Assembly (NCBI GenBank): GCA_946185225.1
Contig: CAMHIM010000007.1
Location: forward strand, 1-38,871
Origin: an uncultured Prevotellaceae bacterium
GTDB lineage: Bacteria; Bacteroidota; Bacteroidia; Bacteroidales; Bacteroidaceae
Length of the DNA stretch: 38,871 nucleotides
Direction of reading: 5' to 3'
Shown: positions 8,772-18,041 of the stretch, one piece after another
Layout of the letters: each line of letters begins with the position of its first letter
Position numbering within the stretch: position 1 is the first letter of the stretch
Program-made: the position numbers and the translations under genes
Notes under the pieces: model-generated
What the model was told of the DNA's origin: nothing
Seen by the model: only the letters and a program-made list of their open reading frames with translations
Databases searched by the model: none

Positions 8772-10220
8772 TTATTTCTTTTTCAGGATAGCGTCGTACA
8801 CCGCGCGGGCAATCTGCGCGTCACCTTTCTCCGTAGGATGGATGCCGTCCTTCTGCATCTGCTGGCCGTCGTTGTCGTTGAACAGCGCATGTAGGTTGAC
8901 CACCTGCAGATGTTCGCGCTGTGCCACTTTCTCGATGACGGGAATAATCTCGCTGGTGATGACGGAGTCGCTGATGTTCCATGAGGGTTTGTAGGCGGGG
9001 ATGGGGGTGCAGAGGATGATGCGCGTCTTCGTGGAGCGTTGCATTTTACGGGTGGGTTTGCCCTTCTTGTTCAGCACCGGCTCCATCGGGCACAGCTGGT
9101 CAATCATCTGCATGAGGTCGCTCTCGAACTCCCTGCCGTGCTTCCAGTTCTCGGGTTTGCTGTCGTTGGTGCCGAGTTTGATGACGGCGACATCGGGCTT
9201 GAAAGCCAGTGCGTCGCGCCACGCCAGCTCTTTCATGATGGGGAAGTCGCCCTTGTTGAGCAGCGTGCGTGCGCTGACCCCGCAGTTGCGTACCTGATAG
9301 CCGCTGCCGAGCAGCTGCTGCAGCTGTCCGGGATAGGCCTTGACGTCGTTCATGTCGATGCCGTGCCCGTCGGTGATGCTGTTGCCGATACATGCCACGC
9401 GCACGGCGTCCTGCCGCGGTGCCTTGTGGTAGTTAAGCCACGCGGCGAGGTCGGCCAGCATCTGGTCGTGGAAGGCATAGCTGGTGCGGAAGCCGAAGCC
9501 GTGGCCGCCGGCGGGATAGACGTGCAGCGAGCACTCGTTGCCCTGACGGCGCATGGCCGAATAGTAGGCGATGCCGTTGGTCACGGGCGGCACGGCCCTG
9601 TCGTCGTTGGCCAGCAGGATGATGGCGGGAGGCGTCAGGTGACGCCGCACGGCGTTCTGGCTGGAGAACTCACGGACGAGTTTCTGGTCAGTCTTCCCCT
9701 TGCCCAGGAAGCCGTTGACGGAGCCGCTGTGGGTCTCGCGCTCGTTCATGGAGATGACGGGATAGAAGAGGATGGTGAAGTTCGGGCGGCAGTCGTACTC
9801 GCTATGGGTGGAGACGGTCGAGGCCAGATGGCCTCCGGCGGAGAAGCCCATGATGCCTACGTCGTAGGGATTGACGCCCCATAGGGCGGCAGAGTCGCGC
9901 ACGGTGCGTATGGCCTGCTGGGCATCGCCGACAGGTATAGAGCGGTCGCCATTAGGCATGCGGTAGGTGAGCACGCAGAAGGCGATGCCCTGCTGGTTGA
10001 ACCACTGGGCCCAGTCGTGCCCTTCGTTCTGCATGGACAGGTGGCTGTAGCCGCCGCCGGGGCAGTCCACGACGGCGCGGCCCGTGGGCTGCTGGGGCAG
10101 GTAGACCGTCATGTTGGCCCGACCGTCGGGCGTAATGTTTACGCTGAACTTCCGTGCCGTCTGTGCCGGCATCGCCGATGCTGTCAGGGCCAAGAAGATG
10201 GAAAGGAGAAGTCTCATCAT
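8772..10220 (-). CDS. Two-domain esterase: alpha/beta-hydrolase fused to SGNH/GDSL hydrolase
   Basis: 482 aa, signal peptide; alpha/beta-hydrolase motifs (CPGGGYSHLS, GFSAGGHLAS, AGGHGFGF) then SGNH motifs (IGNSITDGHG, KLGTND, DGIHPTEKG). Confidence 0.88.
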   Translation of the reverse strand: MMRLLLSIFLALTASAMPAQTARKFSVNITPDGRANMTVYLPQQPTGRAVVDCPGGGYSHLSMQNEGHDWAQWFNQQGIAFCVLTYRMPNGDRSIPVGDAQQAIRTVRDSAALWGVNPYDVGIMGFSAGGHLASTVSTHSEYDCRPNFTILFYPVISMNERETHSGSVNGFLGKGKTDQKLVREFSSQNAVRRHLTPPAIILLANDDRAVPPVTNGIAYYSAMRRQGNECSLHVYPAGGHGFGFRTSYAFHDQMLADLAAWLNYHKAPRQDAVRVACIGNSITDGHGIDMNDVKAYPGQLQQLLGSGYQVRNCGVSARTLLNKGDFPIMKELAWRDALAFKPDVAVIKLGTNDSKPENWKHGREFESDLMQMIDQLCPMEPVLNKKGKPTRKMQRSTKTRIILCTPIPAYKPSWNISDSVITSEIIPVIEKVAQREHLQVVNLHALFNDNDGQQMQKDGIHPTEKGDAQIARAVYDAILKKK

Positions 10221-10252
10221 ATTGGGTAGTGTTTTATTTATTGTCTCTGCTG

Positions 10253-10283
10253 CAAATGTACGTATTTTTCTGCAGACGCCAAA
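10253..10283 (-). promoter_or_regulatory. Putative Bacteroidota promoter for the esterase-GH28 unit
   Basis: Minus-strand TTTG (10283..10280)-N19-TACATTTG (10260..10253), 33 nt upstream of the start at 10220. Confidence 0.6.
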
Positions 10284-10382
10284 AGAAATGCCGATAATTT
10301 ATGCTTTCCTCAGCAACAGGGCATCGTGACGCAATGGTGGCGGTCTGCCTCACGGACTGTCGTCACGACGGTTGGGAAAGAT

Positions 10383-10467
10383 ACCAAAAATCTTGACAAA
10401 ACAGGGTTCTGAATGCGAAAAAAACGCGTCTGGACGCTGTTTCCCGGGTTTTGACGCGATTTTTGGT
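10383..10467. repeat. Large imperfect inverted repeat with nested hairpin
   Basis: ACCAAAAATC (10383-10392) / GATTTTTGGT (10458-10467), CAAAAC (10397-10402) / GTTTTG (10448-10453), inner GCGTC-TG-GACGC (10426-10437). Confidence 0.7.
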
Positions 10468-10584
10468 GTGCAGTCGTAAGCCGTTGTTACACAGCAAGGA
10501 AGACGGATAGCGCCGGACAGTGTGCAGTCGCGACAGACGGAAAGGTCGGCTTTTTCGGGTCGAAAGGTGCCGTTTCTCTACCTT

Positions 10585-10621
10585 GAAGGTGCCGGGTTGA
10601 GGGGTTCAACGCGGCACCTTC
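10585..10621. repeat. Strong palindrome/hairpin, 15 of 16 bp paired
   Basis: GAAGGTGCCGGGTTGA-GGGGT-TCAACGCGGCACCTTC. Confidence 0.8.
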
Positions 10622-10799
10622 GTCTCGAAATAGAGCGGGGAAATTATTCTGAAACACCCTTCCGTTGTCCTAAAACTCCGATTCTTGTTGCCGACAACTG
10701 CCGACACACCCTGTCCAAGGCGTTTTTTGGCGTCCAGAAGCGGCTGGCGCAACGCCCTAAAAAACTGTCATTTTATCAGACAATTTCGCCTGTACGTCA

Positions 10800-12182
10800 T
10801 CACTGTACGGCATGCATCTGCCGCTTCATCCACTGCCAGCACTTCGCCTGGCTGGAGGGGAAGCGCCAGTGCCCGCTTGACGGGGTAATATCGTTTGCCT
10901 TGGGGGCAGTTATCTCGTTCCAGGCGGCCCATACAGAGGTGGGCGAACAGGTGTCGTCATTGTAGCCCCACGACATGAACGTGGGCACCTTCAACACGCG
11001 GGCGAAGTTGACGACGTCGAAGTACTGGAGGGTCTCCACGGCCTGGTCCTGCGGAATATCCACCTTGCTGTCCTGGCTCCACGAAGAAAAGAACTTCGGC
11101 CACCCTCCCGCACGCTGGTGCAGGAAACCGGTGAGGTCGCACAGGGCAGGATAGAACGGAGCACACACAGTGACCTTCTCGTTGAGTGCGGCAGTAACGA
11201 TGGTGAGCGCTCCGCCCTGCGAACCGCCGGTGACAATGACGTTCTTGCCGTCCCATCCGGGCAGCGAACAGAGGAAGTCCACCACACGGGCGCACCCCAC
11301 GTAGACGTCCTTGTAGTAATAGGTGTCACGCGACGACATGCCACGGCGCATGTAGCCGTCGCACTTCGCCTGTCGCATGCGGTTGTACTCATCGTCGGGC
11401 ATGCGCTGGTCGTTGTCGTGAATCTCTATCTTCAGGTAGATACACCCCTCGCGGGGGAAGTAGTCGGAAGGGTATATCTTCTGACTGCCGGCACCCGGCG
11501 GACAGAGGACAACGGGATATAGCCCCTGCCCCATTTCCGAGCATGGCTCGTCTACCCGCAGCCCTTCCCTGTGAGGGCGGGGAATGGTCAAATAGCCCTG
11601 CATCCACTTGTTCTTGCCCACATGCAGACGGACGAGTTTCGTAACAAACCTGTCGTTGGTGGCATCGGGCACGTCGAAGTATTCGGGCTCCAGGTCTACC
11701 TTGCGGGCCTCCTGAAGTGCCTTCTGCCAGAAACTCCCGAAGTCCTTCGGCATGGGGGTGAAGGTCCTAATCTGCTCAGGGGCATAGGCCAGCTTCACCA
11801 AGTCCTTGTACGTCCTGCCGTCACTGGCCTTGAACTCATACTGACAGGCCAGGAAGCCCGGCTGCATCAACGTTCCCATAGGGACAAGGGCCTCACCACG
11901 GACAAACACGGCGGTGTCGTAGGCTTCGGGCAGGAACATCTCCGGTCCCACCTTGTAGCGCAGGACGGTGCCGTCAAGGGGCATGCCGCCCTCACGAGCC
12001 ACGACACGCAGCGTAGCCGACTGCCCCACACGGTAGTAGCTGTCGGCACGGTCAGGGGTGGCCACCGTCTCCACGAAAGCCTTTCGCGAATTGCCGAACT
12101 CCTGCCGGAAAGTCTGCGCCGCCAAGGGCAGAAGGACAGACTGGCAGACGAAAATAGAGCAAAGGAGGAGAAGTTGTTTCAT
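10800..12182 (-). CDS. Acetylxylan esterase / CE7-like (AXE1) acetyl esterase
   Basis: 460 aa, signal peptide; AXE1-like C-terminal domain (VVDFLCSLPGWDGKNVIVTGGSQGGALTIVTAALNEKVTVCAPFYPALCDLTGF), GHW near C-terminus. Confidence 0.87.
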   Translation of the reverse strand: MKQLLLLCSIFVCQSVLLPLAAQTFRQEFGNSRKAFVETVATPDRADSYYRVGQSATLRVVAREGGMPLDGTVLRYKVGPEMFLPEAYDTAVFVRGEALVPMGTLMQPGFLACQYEFKASDGRTYKDLVKLAYAPEQIRTFTPMPKDFGSFWQKALQEARKVDLEPEYFDVPDATNDRFVTKLVRLHVGKNKWMQGYLTIPRPHREGLRVDEPCSEMGQGLYPVVLCPPGAGSQKIYPSDYFPREGCIYLKIEIHDNDQRMPDDEYNRMRQAKCDGYMRRGMSSRDTYYYKDVYVGCARVVDFLCSLPGWDGKNVIVTGGSQGGALTIVTAALNEKVTVCAPFYPALCDLTGFLHQRAGGWPKFFSSWSQDSKVDIPQDQAVETLQYFDVVNFARVLKVPTFMSWGYNDDTCSPTSVWAAWNEITAPKANDITPSSGHWRFPSSQAKCWQWMKRQMHAVQ

Positions 12183-13804
12183 CGTACTATCTTTTGAGTT
12201 CTTATTGTTTCATAAACGCGCTGTCCCAGCGTCTGTGCACCTTGGGAATCAAAGTGCAGCCGGTCCCGTAACAGCGGCAAGTCGGTAGCATCAACGACGT
12301 GGAAGTGCCTGTCCTCACGCGCCAGACGGTACAGGGCGTCGACCACCTGTTGGCTACGCATACGACTGTCACGGGCATAGGTAGCACAGATAACGGGAAG
12401 TTTACGGTATTTCTTCCTGCCAGTCACCTCCACCAGATGCCGGCGGATATGCAGTATCACAGCCTTGAGATTGTCGTAATAGCGGTCGGCGGCCGGCTGG
12501 TCGCTCTCACCCTGATGCCAGATGAGACACTTGATGTCGTAGTTCTCCGGCAGGTTCGGCAGACAGTCGTCAATCTGACGCTCAAAGGCCTTCAGCAGCG
12601 AACGTCCTCCATGACTGGCCGATGTGGTGCTGTCGAGGAAGGCCGGGTCGGCACTCCAGTAGAGACCATGGGTGCTGGACGTACACGAAGGGTCGATAGC
12701 CGTTCCGCCGTCGGTATGCTTGATGACATAGAAAGGGCGCTGCCAAAGTTGCTCCAACTTCTTATAGACCACGGCATCGAAGCCCCAGCTGCTTTCTATC
12801 TTTGGCTTGGCCACACGGGGCGAATAGGGCGAGAACTCACCCGTTGCCGTTTCAAAGTCACCACTGCCGTAGCTCCACTGGCAGTACTGATAGGTCTTGA
12901 GTTCCTCTGGCAGGTCGGCCAGCGGCACCCGACCGTCAGCATTCGACTGGCCGGCGGTGAGGAGGACCGGAACAGCGTACCGCTTTTCCATACTGACGAA
13001 TGGGGCTCCAGCGGACATGCCTTTCAGCACTGGCAACAGGGCCTTGCCCCAATACTCGGCCAGCCTCCGCGCTCCCTGCTCGTTGGGATGCAGCCAGTAG
13101 GACTTGCCACGGGCGTCCTTCTCCTCGAAAACGTCGGTCTTGTAGTGCTGCCTGAAATAGTCGTAGGCCTCAGCATCACCGATATGCACATGGTCCTCCT
13201 TGCAGTTCCTGACCACTTGGGGGAAACAGTCATAATAGGCGGCGATGAGCTTCAGGCTCTTCTTCGAGGCAATGGAGCCACCCTTGGTGTGATAGTCAGG
13301 ATAGTACCACGTCGGTTTGTTAAGCACCACATGGGCATCGGGCCAGAGTGTGAGCAGTGAGTCAATGATGGCGGTAAGGTTCTTCACGTAGTCGTCGGGG
13401 GAGGTGTGGCTGTTCTTCGGACGCTCCACCGTATCGTTGGTGCCCAGCATGATACTGAAGATGAGGGGCAGTCCAGGATGGGCCGTCACCAGTTCGCGGG
13501 TCTGTGCGACCACATCACCGAAATAGGTCTTGTCGCCTGCGGGGACGACATCAGCCGCATTGGGCAGGAAGTGGTAGGTGGTACGTCCGCTACGTCCGCA
13601 GTTGCGGAAGTAGATGGTGTCGACGCCGTCCTGGGCCGAGAGCCAACGGGCACACTGTGAAGGAGGTGCTGTTGATTCACGCTGCTGGTGCAGAGCACCA
13701 TAGGTGATGCTGTTGCCGATGAACACGATGTTGGCGCTTTGCTGCGCAAAGCTAAATGACAAATGATAAATGATAAATGACAAACTTAGCAGTAATCGTC
13801 TCAT
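12179..13804 (-). CDS. Double esterase: SGNH/GDSL domain plus sialate O-acetylesterase (SASA)-like domain
   Basis: ORF 12179..13831; likely start MRRLLLSLSFIIYHLSFSFAQQ (13804). SGNH: FIGNSITYGA, LGTND, WLHPNEQG. SASA: LLTAGQSNADGR, WHQGESDQPAADRYY. Confidence 0.85.
   Translation of the reverse strand: MRRLLLSLSFIIYHLSFSFAQQSANIVFIGNSITYGALHQQRESTAPPSQCARWLSAQDGVDTIYFRNCGRSGRTTYHFLPNAADVVPAGDKTYFGDVVAQTRELVTAHPGLPLIFSIMLGTNDTVERPKNSHTSPDDYVKNLTAIIDSLLTLWPDAHVVLNKPTWYYPDYHTKGGSIASKKSLKLIAAYYDCFPQVVRNCKEDHVHIGDAEAYDYFRQHYKTDVFEEKDARGKSYWLHPNEQGARRLAEYWGKALLPVLKGMSAGAPFVSMEKRYAVPVLLTAGQSNADGRVPLADLPEELKTYQYCQWSYGSGDFETATGEFSPYSPRVAKPKIESSWGFDAVVYKKLEQLWQRPFYVIKHTDGGTAIDPSCTSSTHGLYWSADPAFLDSTTSASHGGRSLLKAFERQIDDCLPNLPENYDIKCLIWHQGESDQPAADRYYDNLKAVILHIRRHLVEVTGRKKYRKLPVICATYARDSRMRSQQVVDALYRLAREDRHFHVVDATDLPLLRDRLHFDSQGAQTLGQRVYETIRTQKIVR
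13754..13781. repeat. Heptanucleotide tandem repeat, 4 units (AAATGAC/AAATGAT)
   Basis: AAATGAC AAATGAT AAATGAT AAATGAC, inside the signal-peptide coding region of the double esterase. Confidence 0.85.
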
Positions 13805-13815
13805 AATACTTAACT

Positions 13816-16647
13816 CTAAAGTTGGAACCATAGTTTAATGCGATAGCCATCATCATCCTTGCGAATCTTGATGGTACTGGGTTCTCCGTCAGCACCCTGG
13901 GAGTTGACGGCAGGAATCTCCAATAGGAACGAAAGGTCGCCTTTTGGCCATTCTGGCACACTCTTGCCACGTCCTTCGCGGTCACGCTGTTCCTCTGCAG
14001 TAAACACACGGAAGAAAAGGCCGTCGGTCTCTGTATAGACGGTGAGTGGTTTAGGACCTTGCAGGGTTACCCAATAGAGGTTGGCATGATAGCCTTTGAA
14101 CTCTGGGTATATCTGCGGATAGTAGTACTCGCCAGTAACAGTGTTGTTGTAATCCTTCTGCCAAATACCATACTGGGGACCAGGCAGACGGTTCTTCCAT
14201 ACGCGGTACGGGCCACGTCCCATCCATCGCATACCATTGACAACCTCCTCGGGATAGCTGAAAGTCAGACCGAGATTATAGCATTTCTCTGGCAGATAGT
14301 CGCTTTCTTTCATCTTATTGCCTGTTCGCCAGTTGAGCATCAGCGTCTCCATGCCTAAGAGACCGTCAGGAGTGATGCGCCAGATGATGCTGTCAATGCC
14401 GCCATCGTACTTGGCCACCACGCGAGAAAGGTTGTCGTCTATCTTGATATCGCGAAGTTGGGCCTTAATGCCTACTGGCAGCGGACCATTCGTCAGTGGC
14501 ACGACGGCGTCACCCTTCTGTAGCGACACGAGTAGTCCTGTCTGTCTGCTAAGCTTGGCTGTCGTTCCGTTGGCAGAGAGAACAATCAAGGAGTCTTCTT
14601 CGCTGATAGTCTCCGGTGCTTCTGTTTCAGAAACGGTGGCAGCGAAGTATTCTGCAGGGCGTTTGATGGGGAACGTCCAAGTACAGACTGTATCACCCTG
14701 CTGATTATACGCCTCCAGTTTCAGAATATCGCCCTTCCCATAGTCCTTAGGCAAGGTAAAGGTAGCATGACCCGTCTCACCAGGAGCAATGTCAGGCAAC
14801 TTCACATCACCTTCAGCGACAATCACAGCTGGACTATCTCCTCCCCTCTCTATAGGGAGGGGCAGGGGGTGGGTCTCCACTTTCCACCTCATAGTACACT
14901 CACTGAGACGGCTGAACAGATAGCCATTCTCCACGGCAAAAGAACCACGGAATGAGCGAGGGCTGGCTTCGAAGTCCTTAATCTGAATGGGCGACCAAAG
15001 CTGGCGTACAGTATAGAAGCTGCCTAATGGCTGCCGCTCCGCACTCACAATACCGTCAGGGGCGTTAGGCCCATAAGTATCCATCTTGTCGGTATCGCGA
15101 CGATGGATGGTCTCATCAACGTAAGCCCAGATAAAGCCACCGGCAAAGAGACGGGAGCGGCGGAACTTGGCCCATATACCCTCCAAACCGGCACCCTGTC
15201 CACGGTCATACAGACTATGCAAGAACTCTGTCATCATAAACACACGCTGACCATGATCCAGGCGATAGGCCTGGTCCTGCATCGTGGGATAATGACGGCA
15301 GTCGAGTCCATTGAAGTCACCCCAGGCATGTACGACTTTACGGTGTTGCGGGTCGTAGAGTGCGAAGTCACCATCAAGGTGTTTGTTAAATCCACCCTCA
15401 TTACCGTTACTCCAAATAAATATACACGGATGGTTCACGTCACGCTCCACCATCTCGCGTACCAACTTATGGCCTATGGCATCGCTATAGCTGTTCTGCC
15501 ATCCTGCCAACTCGTTCAGGTAGAGCACGCCCAACGAGTCGCACAGATTAAGGAAATCTACATCAGGCGGATAGTGTGAACGCACGGCGTTCATATTCAT
15601 CTGCTTGATAAGACGAATATCCTGGAGGTTTCGCTCATGACTTACCGACCGACCTGTTTCGGGATCAAAGCAATGGCGGTTGGTTCCTTTCACCAACAAC
15701 TTCACATCGTTCAGATAGATACCATCGTGTTCGCGGAACTCCAGCGTGCGGAAACCAATAGTCTCTTCTGTCTCATAAATATTATTGCCATGCGACAAGA
15801 TGCGCAGCGTCACCTCATAGAGGTTTGGGTGCTCTGTGTCCCAAGGACGGATGTTCTTCCAATGGGTCTCTACTGTCTGTCTCTCTACAGCCTTGAGGTC
15901 TATCAGACGTCTGCCTGAGGCTAGGGCATCACCCTTTCGCTGGATAGTAATCTCCAGTTGTTCGTCGCCTTTCAGATTCTTACATTGCAGGTCGAGGCAC
16001 ATCTTGCCATCGGCACGGGCATCAAAAGCCACATGATCTATGCACGTCTGCGGCTTAGCCAGCAGATAAACAGGACGATAGATACCGCCGAAGAGCCACC
16101 AGTCGGCACGACGTTCGGCTGCATTCACCGAATTGTCGGCAGAGTGTTTGTTGACCTTTACTTCTAGCACGTTTTTCTTTCCGTACTGCAACAGGTCGGT
16201 GATATCATAGCTGAAACGATAGAAGCCTCCCTGGTGCACGGCGCCTGCCATCTTGCCGTTGACCTTCACCTCTGTGTCGGTCATCACGCCCTCAAAGACA
16301 ATGGACACTTGACGGCCTTTCCACTGGCGGGGTACCTGGAAGCGATGGCGATAGAGACCATACTCTTTCGTCAGGCGATTATCATGGCGGTCAGCCCATT
16401 TCTGTTCGTTTTCGCGATCATATATATAATAGCGACCATAAGTCAGACCACCATATCCTTGTTGTTCCCAGCACGAGGGCACGTCAATCTTTCCCCATTT
16501 CTGGAATCGCATACCTTCGGAACACCAGAAGTCCCACTTGACAGCATCCTCTGGACCGTGTCCACTAAGGTAAAGCACTTCGTCAACCTGTGCATGGATA
16601 ACAATTGCACAGAAGAGAGCAAGAATGTTCAGAATTATTTTTTTCAT
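13816..16647 (-). CDS. Glycoside hydrolase family 2 (beta-galactosidase-like)
   Basis: 943 aa, signal peptide; GH2 motifs (YGLYRHRFQVPRQWKGRQVSIVFEGV, VRSHYPPDVDFLNLCDSLGVLYLNE, HPCIFIWSNGNEGG, MMTEFLHS). Confidence 0.92.
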   Translation of the reverse strand: MKKIILNILALFCAIVIHAQVDEVLYLSGHGPEDAVKWDFWCSEGMRFQKWGKIDVPSCWEQQGYGGLTYGRYYIYDRENEQKWADRHDNRLTKEYGLYRHRFQVPRQWKGRQVSIVFEGVMTDTEVKVNGKMAGAVHQGGFYRFSYDITDLLQYGKKNVLEVKVNKHSADNSVNAAERRADWWLFGGIYRPVYLLAKPQTCIDHVAFDARADGKMCLDLQCKNLKGDEQLEITIQRKGDALASGRRLIDLKAVERQTVETHWKNIRPWDTEHPNLYEVTLRILSHGNNIYETEETIGFRTLEFREHDGIYLNDVKLLVKGTNRHCFDPETGRSVSHERNLQDIRLIKQMNMNAVRSHYPPDVDFLNLCDSLGVLYLNELAGWQNSYSDAIGHKLVREMVERDVNHPCIFIWSNGNEGGFNKHLDGDFALYDPQHRKVVHAWGDFNGLDCRHYPTMQDQAYRLDHGQRVFMMTEFLHSLYDRGQGAGLEGIWAKFRRSRLFAGGFIWAYVDETIHRRDTDKMDTYGPNAPDGIVSAERQPLGSFYTVRQLWSPIQIKDFEASPRSFRGSFAVENGYLFSRLSECTMRWKVETHPLPLPIERGGDSPAVIVAEGDVKLPDIAPGETGHATFTLPKDYGKGDILKLEAYNQQGDTVCTWTFPIKRPAEYFAATVSETEAPETISEEDSLIVLSANGTTAKLSRQTGLLVSLQKGDAVVPLTNGPLPVGIKAQLRDIKIDDNLSRVVAKYDGGIDSIIWRITPDGLLGMETLMLNWRTGNKMKESDYLPEKCYNLGLTFSYPEEVVNGMRWMGRGPYRVWKNRLPGPQYGIWQKDYNNTVTGEYYYPQIYPEFKGYHANLYWVTLQGPKPLTVYTETDGLFFRVFTAEEQRDREGRGKSVPEWPKGDLSFLLEIPAVNSQGADGEPSTIKIRKDDDGYRIKLWFQL
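14843..14862. repeat. GC-rich palindrome at the core of an in-frame repeat insertion in the GH2 ORF
   Basis: CCCCTCTCTATAGGGAGGGG, near-perfect 20-bp palindrome; encodes part of ETHPLPLPIERGGDS. Confidence 0.75.
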
Positions 16648-16652
16648 AGGTC

Positions 16653-18026
16653 TTACATATTGATCGCTTTCATCAGGCGGACAGCATCCACATACTGTGC
16701 GATACCCATCGCCACTTGTTTGGCATCCTGCATGGCATGAACGACGGTGGCCTGACGCCCCACCACATCGCCACCGGCAAAGACTCCTTTGCGAGTGGTC
16801 ATGCCATAAGGCAACTCACGGGTGATGAGGAAGTTATGGTCATCGTTGTCCAGCCCCGATGTAGTCCGCACGATCTTTGTCTCAGGCACTGCCCCAATAG
16901 CCATAATCACATTGTCAGCAGGCAATACCTGACGCACCAGCGCCTTATCGGGTTCGTTGGTCTCGAGCACTATCTCAAGAATGTCGAGGTTTTCGTCAAC
17001 ATGTATTTCGGTGATGGCACTCCACCAGTTGAAGCGAACACCCTCTTTCACAGCATCATCGTACTCTGCACGTAGTGCCGACATGGTGTCAATACCCCTA
17101 TGATAGACGACATCCACCTGTGATGCACCTATGCGAAGAGAGGTGCGAGAGGCATCCATTGCCGTATTTCCACAGCCAATGACCCACACACGGGCACCAT
17201 CATCAACGGGCAGCTCCTCACGTTTCATGAATCCTTCGCTGATAAGTTCCACTCGACGCAAGAAATGAGTCGCTTTACGGACACGTTTCAAGTCTGCTAT
17301 CTTAACAGCTCCTTCGCCCTCGGAAATGCAACGGCCATTCTGCCAGATGGGAATTTCGAGCGACTTGGGCTTACTAAGGCCCGTACCGATATAAATGGCA
17401 TCGAAGCCCTGTGCGAAGAGGCTATCGACAGTAATCTCCACACCGACATGGGTGTTACGATGGATGACGACGCCCATCTTCTCAATAAAGCGTATCTCAC
17501 GAGCCACCACCTCTTTCGGCAGACGATATTCGGGAATACCATAGCGCAGCACACCGCCACACTGAGCCTCCATCTCGAACATCTCGACTGAGAAGCCCAT
17601 ACGCGACAGGTCGCCAGCAACAGTGATGCCTGAGGGACCGGCGCCTATGACGGCCACCTTGCCACGGGTCTTCTCAACCATATCTTCGTGGGTCAGACTC
17701 AGTTCCGAGTCAAAATCGGCCACGAAACGTTCCAGCTTACCTATATTGACAGGCTGTCCTTTCTTACCCAGCACACAGTTGCCTTCACATTGTTTCTCGT
17801 GGGCACACACACGACCACATACAGCCGGCAGATTGCTCTTGGCACGGATAATGCTGATGGCATTACCCATGTTCCCCTTCTTCAGCTCATGAATCCAGTC
17901 AGGTATGTTGTTGCTGATGGGACAACCCTTCTTACATTGTGGGACCCTACACTGTAGACATCGTTGCGCCTCCTTGATGGCCTCGGCCATCGTATAGCTC
18001 TCGTTAATCTCCTCTTCGAACTTCAT
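16653..18026 (-). CDS. gltD: GltD-like NADPH-dependent oxidoreductase (glutamate synthase small subunit family)
   Basis: 457 aa; N-terminal cysteines CLQCRVPQCKKGCP, FAD-binding VIGAGPSGITVAGDL, NAD(P)-binding VIGCGNTAMDASRTSLRIGA, GVFAGGDVVG. Confidence 0.88.
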   Translation of the reverse strand: MKFEEEINESYTMAEAIKEAQRCLQCRVPQCKKGCPISNNIPDWIHELKKGNMGNAISIIRAKSNLPAVCGRVCAHEKQCEGNCVLGKKGQPVNIGKLERFVADFDSELSLTHEDMVEKTRGKVAVIGAGPSGITVAGDLSRMGFSVEMFEMEAQCGGVLRYGIPEYRLPKEVVAREIRFIEKMGVVIHRNTHVGVEITVDSLFAQGFDAIYIGTGLSKPKSLEIPIWQNGRCISEGEGAVKIADLKRVRKATHFLRRVELISEGFMKREELPVDDGARVWVIGCGNTAMDASRTSLRIGASQVDVVYHRGIDTMSALRAEYDDAVKEGVRFNWWSAITEIHVDENLDILEIVLETNEPDKALVRQVLPADNVIMAIGAVPETKIVRTTSGLDNDDHNFLITRELPYGMTTRKGVFAGGDVVGRQATVVHAMQDAKQVAMGIAQYVDAVRLMKAINM

Positions 18027-18041
18027 TTATTATGTAGCTGA

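Noticed and set aside
7438-8994. 518-aa plus-strand ORF antisense to GH28
   Set aside because: Shadow ORF spanning two real minus-strand genes; no recognisable domain.
10522-10965. 147-aa plus-strand ORF across the repeat-rich spacer
   Set aside because: Runs through strong inverted repeats and into the antisense of the CE7 3' end; no coding motif. Better read as noncoding repeat DNA.
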